A DNA stretch of 64,000 nucleotides from Paenibacillus physcomitrellae (GCF_002240225.1 NZ_CP022584.1:1860001-1924000); one strand, 5' to 3'. Positions 25,964 to 36,075 are shown, counted from the first letter of the stretch. Translations and numbers: made by a program. The notes: a model not told the origin generated them from the letters alone.

Positions 25964-26344
25964 TTAGTCCTTCTTGGCTCTATAATACCTCATTGATCCA
26001 TAAACCTCTTGGACGGCTCCTAGTCCAACAGGGTTACTTAAAGAATACCTCTTTGCTTGAACCACGGTTCTATATCCTTCACGATCCGTAAAGACAAGGT
26101 CGGAACCAAAATCCCGGCTGCCTAAGGTTTTATAAGCATCCTTGTATCCAAGAGCAAGGAATAATCTGTACAGGTATTCTTCAAAGCCGCTGCCGTCTTC
26201 CATACGATCAATGTCCTTGATTGTAATCTTAAGTCGATCAATTTCTACATTTCTAGAATATGTACGCTGCTTGCTCGGCAACTTAATGATGACTACTCTT
26301 ATAAAGATGATTACACCTATAAGAACAGCCAAAATTGCTGTCAT
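25964..26344 (-). CDS. Membrane-anchored Mrr-type restriction endonuclease-like protein, C-terminally short
   Basis: Protein of about 126 residues with an N-terminal membrane helix (ILAVLIGVIIFIRVVII) and a PD-(D/E)XK nuclease core of the Mrr_cat type. The core reads SGFEEYLYRLFLALGYKDA, then GSRDFGSDLVFTDREG with the metal-binding Asp, then VVQAKRY with the Gln-x-Lys half of the site, then GLGAVQEVYGSMRYYRAKKD and a stop. Relatives usually continue about 40 residues into an IVVTN strand and helix, absent here in all frames. The gene may be a decayed nuclease or a minimal domain. GGGGGAG lies about 5 nt before ATG 26344. DNA cleavage of foreign DNA is the usual family role; activity here is uncertain. 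Confidence 0.75.
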   Translation of the reverse strand: MTAILAVLIGVIIFIRVVIIKLPSKQRTYSRNVEIDRLKITIKDIDRMEDGSGFEEYLYRLFLALGYKDAYKTLGSRDFGSDLVFTDREGYRTVVQAKRYSLSNPVGLGAVQEVYGSMRYYRAKKD

Positions 26345-26504
26345 TAATTCTCCCCCTTGAACAAAAAAAGGTGCTGCAAGCGCAGAATTCATGTAACAGA
26401 AAAGATGAAGCCGGACGCTAATAAAAAATTTACTCAGCAATTTGCTAATATATTAAAATTTCACTTCTAGCAGAGAATGTTATTTTTGTGTGATTTTCTG
26501 AAAC

Positions 26505-26532
26505 TATAAAGGCTCCCGAAGGAGCCTCTTTC
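26505..26532. terminator. UUCG-loop terminator after cymR
   Basis: GGCTCC pairs with GGAGCC around CGAA (TTCG on the minus strand), with A/T-rich flanks. It lies 45 nt beyond the cymR stop. Confidence 0.88.
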
Positions 26533-26577
26533 CCTTTTTAGTATCAAGGTTGATTTGCAGCAATAGCTCAAATTCAA

Positions 26578-26997
26578 TTAAATATAAAACATGAAATTAC
26601 TATTCGTCTCATGATCCTCATAATTCACCAGACTATCCAGCGTGGTGGAATCCAGCACGTCGGCGATACTGTCGCGGATGCGCAGCCACAAGTCGCGTTT
26701 GGCGGGGTCATCTTCTTCGGTGAAATCCACCGGAGAGATCGGTCCCTCCAGGACACGGATAATATCTCCAGCCGTGATTTCGGTCGCTTCTTTAGCGAGA
26801 ATATAACCGCCGTAAGCGCCGCGTACGCTTTTTACCAAACCGGCATTCCGCAGCGGAGCGATCAGCTGCTCCAGATAATGTTCGGAAAGCTGATTTTTTT
26901 CGGCAATGCTCTTTAAAGAAGTTGGGCCTTCCCCGTATTTGGCCGCAAGCTCCATCATAATAGTCAGACCGTAACGTCCTTTTGTTGAAATTTTCAA
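26578..26997 (-). CDS. cymR: Rrf2-family regulator CymR
   Basis: Transcription repressor of cysteine and sulfur metabolism, about 139 residues, the normal CymR length. It starts LKISTKGRYGLTIMMELAAKYG and continues with the winged helix (TSLKSIAEKNQLSEHYLEQLIAPLRNAGLVKSVRGAYGGY in parts) and LEGPISPVDF. It lacks the three-cysteine cluster of iron-sulfur Rrf2 proteins, as expected for CymR, which senses O-acetylserine through CysK. The start is TTG 26997 with GAGGTG 6 nt upstream; the longer frame has no ribosome site. It is now transcribed away from mnmA and separated from iscS. Confidence 0.93.
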   Translation of the reverse strand: MKISTKGRYGLTIMMELAAKYGEGPTSLKSIAEKNQLSEHYLEQLIAPLRNAGLVKSVRGAYGGYILAKEATEITAGDIIRVLEGPISPVDFTEEDDPAKRDLWLRIRDSIADVLDSTTLDSLVNYEDHETNSNFMFYI

Positions 26998-27050
26998 ACC
27001 GGGCACCTCTTTCAATTTGTACGCATTTTTTATATAATAAAACTTTGGAT

Positions 27051-27071
27051 TTGTTATACTAAGTGTAACAA
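27051..27071. promoter_or_regulatory. Near-perfect palindrome upstream of cymR, candidate operator
   Basis: TTGTTATACT and AGTGTAACAA flank a single A (one mismatch between arms). It lies 54 nt upstream of the cymR start codon in the cymR/mnmA divergent region, where an autoregulatory Rrf2 site would be expected. Confidence 0.45.
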
Positions 27072-27207
27072 GTTCCAAAATAACGCCTCTCATGCGGGAA
27101 GTCTAAAACAAGCAAGTTTGCATTTGCATTTTTGCACCCTAAATTCCCAACTTAAACTATCGTAACATACGAACAGGGGTTTAGGAAACTTCCAAGCTTG
27201 CCACTGA

Positions 27208-28398
<1,191 letters not shown>

Positions 28399-28424
28399 TC
28401 TGCATTGAAACAAAACTGACCTAT

Positions 28425-28483
28425 ACAGAAGGAGGCTGTCCCAAAAGTCATCGAGATGACTGAGGGACAGCCTCCTTTCTGTT
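28425..28483. terminator. Terminator of mnmA
   Basis: AGAAGGAGGCTGTCCC pairs with GGGACAGCCTCCTTTCT, and the loop contains a second AGTCATC/GATGACT stem. T-rich sequence follows on the plus strand. Confidence 0.92.
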
Positions 28484-28493
28484 TCATTAAACA

Positions 28494-28561
28494 AAAAGAA
28501 ACCGTTCCTTGGGAAAATGGAGGTACCATCCAACCATTAGCCAAAAAGAGACGGTTTCTTT
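28494..28561 (-). terminator. Long inverted repeat 3-prime of GH3, probable terminator
   Basis: AAAGAAACCGT (28494-28504) pairs with ACGGTTTCTTT (28551-28561). The 46-nt interior can pair further (AATGG/CCATT, TGGA/TCCA). On the minus strand the 3-prime arm runs into TTTCTTTTTG, consistent with termination about 200 nt after the GH3 stop. The rest of 28562-28708 shows no gene. Confidence 0.5.
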
Positions 28562-28708
28562 GTACATTCATGTAGCATGGATCAACCCTAGTTACCAACA
28601 GGCAAAGCAAAAAAAGCAAAAGCTTCACGGCGAAGAAGGTTATACCCGGGCCGTAAGGCACATCACACTAACCGCTCGATCGCCGAGCAACCATTCAGAT
28701 CAACTGAT

Positions 28709-31363
28709 TTATTCAGGCCGTTCTCTCCCTTTTCCGTCGATAACAAGACTCTGCTTTAAGCGGATATCCTCGCTGGAGCTTCCAACCATAATTTCGAATT
28801 CGCCTTCCTCGACGACCCATTCCCATTGTTTATTAAGCAATTTGAAGCTGTCGAAGCCTAGGTCGATTTCTACCATCGCCGTTTCTCCCGCCGTGAGGGA
28901 TAATCTTTGAAAGCCTTGCAGCTGCTTCATCGGCGTAACGATGGAACTGGTTACGTCGCGGATGTACAGTTGGGCCACCTCATCGGCCAAAGCGGCGCCG
29001 GTATTCGTAACGCTAAACGATATGCGGAAGCCGTAAGGCGAATCGAGCGCCGCAATCTTTAATTCCGAATAGGCGAACGAGGCGTAGCTGAGCCCATGCC
29101 CGAACGGGAATAACGCTCTGCGCGTGCCCTCCAGGTATTCCCCGCTGCCGCCCGGAAGCAGCGTGTAGTAACAGGGGGTGTGCCCCACGCTGCGGGGGAA
29201 GGAAATCGGCAGCTTCCCGGATGGGCTGACGAACCCGAATAACGTATCCACGATCGCTTTGGCTCCGAACTCCCCGCCGAACCAGGCCGCGAGGATGGCG
29301 TCGCAATGCTCGTTCTCGTAGCTGAGATCCACCGGCTTGCCGTTCTCCAGCACGAGGATCGTCGGTTTCCCGAGCGCGCAAACCCGCTCGATCAGCTCGC
29401 GCTGCTTGCCGTAGAGACGCAGGTCAGTCCGGTCCATCCCTTCGCCGCTGGTCATCTTGTCGTCGCCGCAGACAATCACGATCGTGTCGCATTCCTCGGC
29501 CAGCCTGACAGCTTCCTCCATGCGCCCGGTTCTGCTGTCCAGACAAAGGCTCAGCTGATTGCCGTTCACATCGCAGACGAATTCAACTTCCAGCTCATGC
29601 TCGGCTCCGTTCTCGAAAGTAAACTCGCATTCGGGAATTCTCATTTTATGGGCCCCGAAGCTCTCGATCACCGTCACACCATCTATTTTCACCCGAACGC
29701 TGTCGCCCGAGGTAAACACCAGCCGGCCGGTAAAGCGCTCGGCGTCTCCGAAATCATGGGTGTCCACCTTCAATTTGGCGGTCATGCGCACCGAGTAGCC
29801 TACAAAATCGAGATCGCGATGCGGTTTGGCCAAAATCCAGTTAAAGTTGATTCGATTCGCCCGGTCCTGCCCCACCGGCTCACCGGCAAAACGGCCGTTG
29901 TTGTAATAAGTCAGCGTTACTCCGTCCGTGTACCAAGAGTCGGGAATAAGGTCGATGTCGTATTCGGTGATGCCGCAGCCGTCGCTCTGCCGGACCGTCA
30001 CCCCCGGAACGGCCTTAACGATCTCTTGATAAACGGAATGCACCTCATAGCCGTAAGGAACCGAGGAATAGCTGCCGATCCGCTGGTGTCCCGAACTTGG
30101 GCCGATCAAGGCGATGCTGCCGCCATTTCTCGGAAGGGGAAGAATGTCTGCTTCATTTTTGAGCAGGACAATCGACTCTCGGGCGGCCCGATAAGACAAC
30201 TCTTTATGCTCATCGCAGCGGATGACCTCCCGGTAGCGGTTCTCGTCCGTAAAGGGATGTTCAAACAGGCCCAGTTCAAACTTCACCCGGAGAATACGTC
30301 CTACGGCTTCGTCGATTGTGCTTTGCGAAACCCTGCCTTCAGTGACGAGCTGAACCAGCGTATCCTGCCAATAGGAATTCGGAAAATCGAAGCCCTGCAC
30401 GTCCAGTCCGGCATTCACCGCCATCTCGATGCTGTCCTTGCTGTCTGCAGTCATGAAATGCTGCGTCTTGAGCCGGTTGATCGCTCCGAAGTCGGCGCGC
30501 ACATAACCCTTCAGGCCGTAACGCTCCTTTAATACCTCACGCAAATAATGCCCGGAGGAGATTACCGCCTCCCCGTCGATGTTGTTGTAGGAAGCCATGG
30601 CGTTGTAAGCGCCGGCCTTCTTGATGCCTGCCTCGAATACCGGAAGATGGCTGGTCTCAATCTCGCGTACACCAACGCGGGCAGATGAACAGTTTGTGCC
30701 TCCTTCGGGAATGCCGTGTACGCAGTAATGCTTCGGCTCGCTGACGACCGCGTCCGGAGCGGAAATATCATCGCCTTGCTCGCCCGTTATGATGGCGTAA
30801 GCCATCGATGCTGACAAAAAGGTATCCTCCCCAAAGGTCTCCTCCACCCGCCCCCAACGGGGCTCCCGCGCCAAGTCCAGGTTGGGCGCCAAAATTTCGG
30901 CGATGCCGAGGCTGCGGGTTTCGGCAGCGATCGCATGGCCGATCTCCCGGACAAGCTCGGGATGAAACGTCGCTCCCATGTTGATCGGCATTGGAAACAC
31001 AGTGGCCCCCGGATAGTTGATACCGTGCAGCGCCTCTCCGGTGAACAAGCAAGGGATGCCCAGACGTGTTTTATCGACGAAATATTTTTGCAGCTTGTTC
31101 AGCACGCGGGGAGAGGAATAAACGTCGTGAACGAAGCCCATTCCGTTTTGCCCAATCCCGGCCTCCACCCGGTCCCAGTGGAAATCGGAATCCTCCGCCA
31201 CGGCGCAAAAGTGTGCCTCATGTACTTTGGTGGCAAGCTCCACCCCGCGGATCATATCCATCTGGGCAACCTTTTCCTCCAGCGTCATAAGGGATAAAAG
31301 ATTCTCCACGCGTTCTTTAACCGGTAAATTCGCGTTGCGGTACGCATATTCCTGTGATTTCAT
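28709..31363 (-). CDS. GH3 family glycoside hydrolase with PA14-like insertion
   Basis: Cytoplasmic glycosidase of 884 residues. The N-terminal TIM barrel includes RLGIPCLFTGEALHGI, REPRWGRVEETFGEDTFL, EPKHYCVHGIPEGG and VRADFGAINRLKTQH, whose Asp is the probable nucleophile. The second domain starts ARESIVLLKNEADILPL. An inserted PA14-like beta domain near residues 460-600 (WYTDGVTLTYYNN, DFVGYSVRMTAKLKV, FTSGDSVRVKIDGVTV) is followed by the rest of the alpha/beta domain (VCGDDKMTSGEGMDR) and a C-terminal fibronectin-III-like domain. GH3 covers beta-glucosidase, xylosidase and N-acetylglucosaminidase, so specificity is unknown. No signal peptide is present. It lies 112 nt downstream of GH38 in the same direction, so a shared mannoside pathway is likely. 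Confidence 0.93.
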   Translation of the reverse strand: MKSQEYAYRNANLPVKERVENLLSLMTLEEKVAQMDMIRGVELATKVHEAHFCAVAEDSDFHWDRVEAGIGQNGMGFVHDVYSSPRVLNKLQKYFVDKTRLGIPCLFTGEALHGINYPGATVFPMPINMGATFHPELVREIGHAIAAETRSLGIAEILAPNLDLAREPRWGRVEETFGEDTFLSASMAYAIITGEQGDDISAPDAVVSEPKHYCVHGIPEGGTNCSSARVGVREIETSHLPVFEAGIKKAGAYNAMASYNNIDGEAVISSGHYLREVLKERYGLKGYVRADFGAINRLKTQHFMTADSKDSIEMAVNAGLDVQGFDFPNSYWQDTLVQLVTEGRVSQSTIDEAVGRILRVKFELGLFEHPFTDENRYREVIRCDEHKELSYRAARESIVLLKNEADILPLPRNGGSIALIGPSSGHQRIGSYSSVPYGYEVHSVYQEIVKAVPGVTVRQSDGCGITEYDIDLIPDSWYTDGVTLTYYNNGRFAGEPVGQDRANRINFNWILAKPHRDLDFVGYSVRMTAKLKVDTHDFGDAERFTGRLVFTSGDSVRVKIDGVTVIESFGAHKMRIPECEFTFENGAEHELEVEFVCDVNGNQLSLCLDSRTGRMEEAVRLAEECDTIVIVCGDDKMTSGEGMDRTDLRLYGKQRELIERVCALGKPTILVLENGKPVDLSYENEHCDAILAAWFGGEFGAKAIVDTLFGFVSPSGKLPISFPRSVGHTPCYYTLLPGGSGEYLEGTRRALFPFGHGLSYASFAYSELKIAALDSPYGFRISFSVTNTGAALADEVAQLYIRDVTSSIVTPMKQLQGFQRLSLTAGETAMVEIDLGFDSFKLLNKQWEWVVEEGEFEIMVGSSSEDIRLKQSLVIDGKGRERPE

Positions 31364-31475
31364 GGTACGATCCGTCCTCTCTATGATCGAATATTATAAT
31401 AGTAATAGTAAGTACCCCATGCCGCCTGCGACCCGGTAATCGGACAAAGCGGACGGCTGGGGCTGCATTTTTTAT

Positions 31476-34400
31476 TTAGTAAGTAACTTTTACCGTTTTG
31501 ATTTCGAACGGCCGGAAGACCAGTTCGGACTCACTTTTTCCGTTCAACGGCTCTACGGTTTCTTCCAGCATGTTGGTTATTTCCTTTGCTTTGGCCTGAC
31601 CGCCAAGGGTCAGCTTTGTACGCGTGTAGGTTCCTTCCGCTTCGTATAAACGAAGGATGAACGCACGCTCAGCGTCCTCGCATGGTTTTATCGCTTCGAT
31701 CAGCACATTGTCGGCGTCGACACTCGCAAATTGGTTTCCATCGACTTTACCCTTGACGACAATCGGCCGGACGTTCAGCTCATAAGCCGGGTGGATGACT
31801 GAAGCCGCGCCGAAACCCTCGTCATGCGGATAGAACGAATAAGTGCAGGCGTGCACGCCTTTGTCTCCGCGGAAATCAGGACGCATACCGCCTTTATGCA
31901 GGGTCAGCCGCATTTCGCCGTCCTGTACGGAAATTCCGTATTTGCAATCGTTGAGTAGGGCGACTCCGTAACGATTCTCCGACAGATCGCTGTATTTGTG
32001 ATTGACCACCTCAAACATGGCTTTCTCTTCACTTGTGTTCCGCGTTGTAGGGCGGCGCAGATATCCGAACTGCACCTCCTGGCGGACAAAATCAGTCAGA
32101 ATGGACGTGCTGAACGCCGTTTTGAGCAAACGGTGTTCGTCCTGCCAATCCATAACGGTCTCGAACCGTACTTCCGGGCTCGACGCAAAGAAAATCATAT
32201 CCTGCCGCAAAGTCGAGCGCGCCGACAGCCGGTACTGGCTGCGAATCCGGAATTCGGCTGCTCCGTTAGCGACGATCTGGCGGGACAGCAGCTTGGCGGA
32301 AGGTGCCAGCTTCAGCTCGATGTCGGCGTCGATATCCCAGTTATCCCAAGCCTGAGGGACGTCTTCAGCCATCAGGAACGTATTGAGCGGTTGCCCGTCG
32401 CCGCGCAGCTCCCGGCCGTTTCTTTGATCCACGAACGAGGCGATATAACCATCTTCATCAAAAGTTACGCGGGCGAACGGCGTTTGCAGCGTATCAACAG
32501 CATATGCGAACGGAGAAACACCGGCCGGCTCGCCTGGAACCAGCTTGAGAGAAACCGCCGACAGCGCTGGTACGGTCAAGCCGGATACCGCAAGCATACG
32601 GTTGCCCTCGAGGTCTTCGACTATCTGCTGCCCGTAGCTGCCTTCGACCCGCCAATCCCCGTCGACAGGCAGATAGACCGTGTCCGTGCGGTCAAAAGAC
32701 AGCGTATTGATGATGGACATCGTTTGGGCTTCCGGACTCACGGTGATTCGTTCGTACAGCAGCTTACTTCCCGTTTGCAGCAGTTCGGTCATTTCCGTAA
32801 GGGCCTGGTCATGCGCCTTCGGAATGGAAGTACCGGGCAGTGTGTCATGAAACTGGTTCACGAGCAGCGTTTCCATCAGCGGGCGAATGCCTTCGTCAGA
32901 GACGATACGGCCGGACTGAACCGCTTCGCGGACCGTAACGTACTCGAGATCGCGCAGCAGGAACTCGGCCTTGCGGTTATTGCGTTTGATGTTGTGCTGG
33001 TTCGTCAGCGTTCCGCGATGCAGCTGCAAGTACAGCTCACCGGTATGGGTGGACGGATTCACGACCGACTGCTCGAGCTGTCTCATGAATTCTCCGGCCG
33101 TGATGTGGGCAGAGCGGGGTACGCCTTCCAAATCCTGAACCCGGCGGGCCATTTCAATCATTTCAAACTGCGGACCGCCGCCGCCGTCGCCAAACCCGTA
33201 TGAAATTAGCCTCATGTTGTTCACGGTTTTCTCGCGGATCGGGTCGCGGCTGTGTTTGCCGTCCACGACGTAGTCGATCAGGCTGGCTGCATCAGGCCAT
33301 AGATGCGTTTTGTTGAAATGGGTGAGCACCTTCGTTCCGTCGATGCCTTTCCAGTAAAAAGTTTCATACGGAAAGTCCGTGGTGTCGTTCCAGCCCAGTT
33401 TGGTCGTCAGAAAATAATCGACGCCGCAGCCTTTCATGATCTGCGGAATAGCCGCACTGTATCCAAAGGTATCGGGAAGCCAGAATGCATTGGAGGTGTA
33501 ATTGAAGTGCTGCCGGGTATAGCGCTGTCCCCACAGAAACTGGCGGATCATCGATTCCCCCGAGGTCAGATTGCAGTCGCATTCCACCCACACCGCGCCG
33601 TTTGGCTCATATCTTCCTTCCTTCACCATTTGGGAAATATCTTCGAACAGGGCAGGGTAATGCTTGCGGATCATTTCGGTATGGTAAGAGGAGCTTTGAA
33701 TAAACTTGTATTCGGGATAACGCTGCATGAGGCTGATCTGGTTGGAATAAGTGCGGGCACATTTCTTAATCGTTTCATCCCGATGCCACAGCCAAGCCGT
33801 ATCCATATGCGAGTGGCCGATCAAGCCGGCGAACGGTGCGGACGCAGAGTTCGTAGCCTTGAGCGCCTTCTTGAGATAAGGACCCGCTTTCCGCAGCGCG
33901 GCGAAAAAGTCCTCCGGTTCGACCGCCTCATACGAATAGTACAGCACCTTATGTACTTCCGTTAACGCGTTCACGACCTCGGCCCGCCGGAAACTGTTGG
34001 CGTCCAATTCGGCGACGAGCTGGTTAAGCGTTTTCAAATCAAAATAGAACTCCGCGATCTCCTCGTTCATCAGACAGATTTGGACGCCGCCGTATTCATA
34101 GTCAAAACTGCGCATTCCGAGTTCTTCGAAAGGCATACAGCCCTTAACATAATGCCCGGCGTAATATTCGATAGCGATATCGATTACCTCGCCCGCAGCC
34201 GCATTTTGCTTGAGCAGATCGCAATAGTGGTTGCCATGTCCCGTTACGACAATTTTGCTGGCAAAGGTGCCGAAGGGTTTGTTGTTCACCCACAGCAGCG
34301 CCTCATAACCCCCGATTTCCGGTTTGATGTAGAGCGCCTTCCCTGCATATCGCGAAGGAACGGTGTAGGTTCCTTTAAACCAGCAATAGGTTCCTTCACC

Positions 34401-34586
34401 TTGATAATGGTCCCCGGGCAAGCATTCCTCGAACCTGCTGTCGTCCGGAATATGGTGCCACTGCCGATCGGTGTGGAATTTGCGCATGGCCACCTGGTCA
34501 ATCGTTTCAAAGATCAATGGCTCCAGCGTCGTTTCAAACCGCGTTAATTTGCGCAGCATGCGGTCGATCTGCTTTTCATTCAGCAT
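31476..34586 (-). CDS. GH38 alpha-mannosidase
   Basis: Zinc-dependent alpha-mannosidase of about 1036 residues. GHSHMDTAWLWHRDETIKKC carries the metal-binding His and Asp, and SNAFWLPDTFGYSAAIPQ carries the nucleophile Asp. VDYFLTTKLGWNDTTDFP and LLVNQFHDTLPGTSIP (second zinc His) follow, then the mid and C-terminal beta domains with DERTFHDEAD-type equivalents replaced by less conserved sequence. No signal peptide is present, so it is cytoplasmic. Family members hydrolyse alpha-1,2/1,3/1,6-mannosides. ATG 34586 has GGAGGG 10 nt upstream. Its promoter overlaps a candidate operator of the divergent GntR-type regulator. Confidence 0.95.
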   Translation of the reverse strand: MLNEKQIDRMLRKLTRFETTLEPLIFETIDQVAMRKFHTDRQWHHIPDDSRFEECLPGDHYQGEGTYCWFKGTYTVPSRYAGKALYIKPEIGGYEALLWVNNKPFGTFASKIVVTGHGNHYCDLLKQNAAAGEVIDIAIEYYAGHYVKGCMPFEELGMRSFDYEYGGVQICLMNEEIAEFYFDLKTLNQLVAELDANSFRRAEVVNALTEVHKVLYYSYEAVEPEDFFAALRKAGPYLKKALKATNSASAPFAGLIGHSHMDTAWLWHRDETIKKCARTYSNQISLMQRYPEYKFIQSSSYHTEMIRKHYPALFEDISQMVKEGRYEPNGAVWVECDCNLTSGESMIRQFLWGQRYTRQHFNYTSNAFWLPDTFGYSAAIPQIMKGCGVDYFLTTKLGWNDTTDFPYETFYWKGIDGTKVLTHFNKTHLWPDAASLIDYVVDGKHSRDPIREKTVNNMRLISYGFGDGGGGPQFEMIEMARRVQDLEGVPRSAHITAGEFMRQLEQSVVNPSTHTGELYLQLHRGTLTNQHNIKRNNRKAEFLLRDLEYVTVREAVQSGRIVSDEGIRPLMETLLVNQFHDTLPGTSIPKAHDQALTEMTELLQTGSKLLYERITVSPEAQTMSIINTLSFDRTDTVYLPVDGDWRVEGSYGQQIVEDLEGNRMLAVSGLTVPALSAVSLKLVPGEPAGVSPFAYAVDTLQTPFARVTFDEDGYIASFVDQRNGRELRGDGQPLNTFLMAEDVPQAWDNWDIDADIELKLAPSAKLLSRQIVANGAAEFRIRSQYRLSARSTLRQDMIFFASSPEVRFETVMDWQDEHRLLKTAFSTSILTDFVRQEVQFGYLRRPTTRNTSEEKAMFEVVNHKYSDLSENRYGVALLNDCKYGISVQDGEMRLTLHKGGMRPDFRGDKGVHACTYSFYPHDEGFGAASVIHPAYELNVRPIVVKGKVDGNQFASVDADNVLIEAIKPCEDAERAFILRLYEAEGTYTRTKLTLGGQAKAKEITNMLEETVEPLNGKSESELVFRPFEIKTVKVTY

Positions 34587-34645
34587 AATCCTTTCACCCT
34601 CCTGCTTAAGAATAGTAATAAGGCCTAGAATATTTTCTATTTGAT

Positions 34646-34674
34646 ATATCATATTATTTCATTTTACCAGCCAA
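34646..34674 (-). promoter_or_regulatory. Predicted promoter of GH38
   Basis: The minus strand reads TTGGCT, a 17-nt spacer, then TGATAT. The upstream edge abuts one AAAATACAAT element (34673-34682). Confidence 0.4.
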
Positions 34675-34851
34675 AATACAATTCAATTTATTTAAAAAGC
34701 TTTGCGGGTTCATATTCGATATCTATCCCTCCAATTCCCGGCATAAACTTATACGCGTAAGATCAACAGTAGGCACATGTTTGACAAAATGTTATACTTA
34801 GGATATTTCAAAGAGTAGCTACACCAGCAAAAATACAATAAAAAATACAAT
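34673..34851. promoter_or_regulatory. Three AAAATACAAT elements in the GH38/GntR divergent region
   Basis: Exact 10-bp copies at 34673-34682, 34830-34839 and 34842-34851. The last two are in tandem with a 12-bp period, directly upstream of the regulator's ribosome site. The first overlaps the predicted -35 of GH38. This arrangement fits an operator for the adjacent GntR/LacI-type regulator controlling both genes. Confidence 0.5.
34781..34809 (+). promoter_or_regulatory. Predicted promoter of the GntR-type regulator
   Basis: TTGACA, a 17-nt spacer, then TATTTC. The tandem AAAATACAAT elements lie just downstream, where bound protein would block elongation. Confidence 0.55.
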
Positions 34852-34864
34852 ATCGGAGATAAAC

Positions 34865-35977
34865 ATGCCAAAACAAACGAACAAATTATTATATCAAATC
34901 ATAAAAGATGAAATTCTCTCCCGGATCGAAAATCAACAGTTTTCCTATGACGAGCCGATCTGCACGGAGAAAAGTCTGTCAGAGCAATACGGTGTCAGCC
35001 GCATTACCTCCAAACGGGCGATTGACGATTTGGAGAATGAAGGTGTGCTTTACCGTAAACGCGGAGTAGGCAGTTTTGTACGCCGTCCGGAGCCTGGAGA
35101 ATCCCCCTCCCCAAGCGGAACCCCTTCCGCAGAAGTTCGGACAGGGGGTAAAACCGTGCCTCTGATTCTTCCATTTGCCCAGTTCCAGGGAGGCATCTTC
35201 CGCATCGTCGAAGCGGCGACCAAACGGCTCGAGAACCATGACTATCATCTCGCCGTCCACATCTGCGAGCCGGATGACCAAAAGATGAGAAGCTTGCTGC
35301 TTCACTTGTATTCGCAGCATGTCGAAACCCTCATTTGGTATCCGAAGGGGAAAGAAATGTATCTCGATATTTTAAAAAAATTTACGGATGACGGAACAAG
35401 CGTCATCATTCTGGATAAACCGCACGATATCAGCTACTTGAGCAGCGTAGTCTGCGATAATTTCGGGGGAGGCTATCAGCTGACCAGCCATCTGATCGAC
35501 TACGGTCATCGCAACATCGCTTATCTGTCAGGGATACCGGTCAGTGAAGTGCCCAGTTTGTCCGACCGCTTCAAAGGCTTCTCGCAGTGCATGAAAGACC
35601 GGGGTCTTGAAGTGAATCCCGAGTTTCTGAAAATCGGCCTGAGTTCCGACTACCATATGCTCAAGCATGTCGTCAACGGTCTTTACAAATCAGGGGTTAC
35701 CGCAATCGAATGCGAAAACGACGAGGTGGCCTTCAATGTCTACATGTGCTGCCGGAGTCTGTCTATCCAGGTTCCTGCGCAAATGAACATCACGGGGTTT
35801 GATAACATCGAATGGGCAGTAACCGGCAGTGCACAAATTACGACGGTCGACCAAAATTTTGCCGCCATCGGCGAGGAGATCGCCGATCTCATTTTGAGTG
35901 GCGATCCGAAGCCCGTATCCAAGACGGTGCCCGTGCGCCTCGTGCCAAGGGCATCCACCGGGCCGACGAACGCCTAA
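34865..35977 (+). CDS. GntR-family regulator with LacI-type sugar-binding domain (AraR-like)
   Basis: Regulator of 370 residues. Residues 1-75 are a GntR winged helix (LLYQIIKDEILSRIENQQF, EKSLSEQYGVSRITSKRAIDDLENEGVLYRKRGVGSFV). Residues 95-365 are a periplasmic-binding-protein-like effector domain (SVVCDNFGGGYQLTSHLIDYGHRNIAYLSGIP in parts, then NITGFDNIEWAVTGSAQITTVDQNFAAIGEEIADLIL). This is the architecture of AraR, a sugar-released repressor. It is divergent from GH38-GH3 and probably controls them and perhaps the nearby transporter. GGAG lies 7 nt before the ATG. Three repeated AAAATACAAT sequences nearby are its candidate sites. Confidence 0.93.
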   Translation: MPKQTNKLLYQIIKDEILSRIENQQFSYDEPICTEKSLSEQYGVSRITSKRAIDDLENEGVLYRKRGVGSFVRRPEPGESPSPSGTPSAEVRTGGKTVPLILPFAQFQGGIFRIVEAATKRLENHDYHLAVHICEPDDQKMRSLLLHLYSQHVETLIWYPKGKEMYLDILKKFTDDGTSVIILDKPHDISYLSSVVCDNFGGGYQLTSHLIDYGHRNIAYLSGIPVSEVPSLSDRFKGFSQCMKDRGLEVNPEFLKIGLSSDYHMLKHVVNGLYKSGVTAIECENDEVAFNVYMCCRSLSIQVPAQMNITGFDNIEWAVTGSAQITTVDQNFAAIGEEIADLILSGDPKPVSKTVPVRLVPRASTGPTNA

Positions 35978-36075
35978 GGGAGACCGGGAGGGAAGTACTG
36001 TCAATCGTTGCGAACAGAAAGAAGCCTGGCCGCTATTTTTGAAAGCCGAGGTGTGGAAGTTCTTCCATGCCCCCG

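Noticed and set aside
28425-28561. Possible insertion-sequence ends or MITE between mnmA and GH3
   Set aside because: The inverted repeats are explained by two terminators, and no target duplication or transposase remnant is visible.
29306-30532. 408-codon open frame antisense to GH3, and similar frames opposite GH38, aspS, SBP and MnmA genes
   Set aside because: Each mirrors a well-supported gene, lacks a sensible start region and shows no family pattern.
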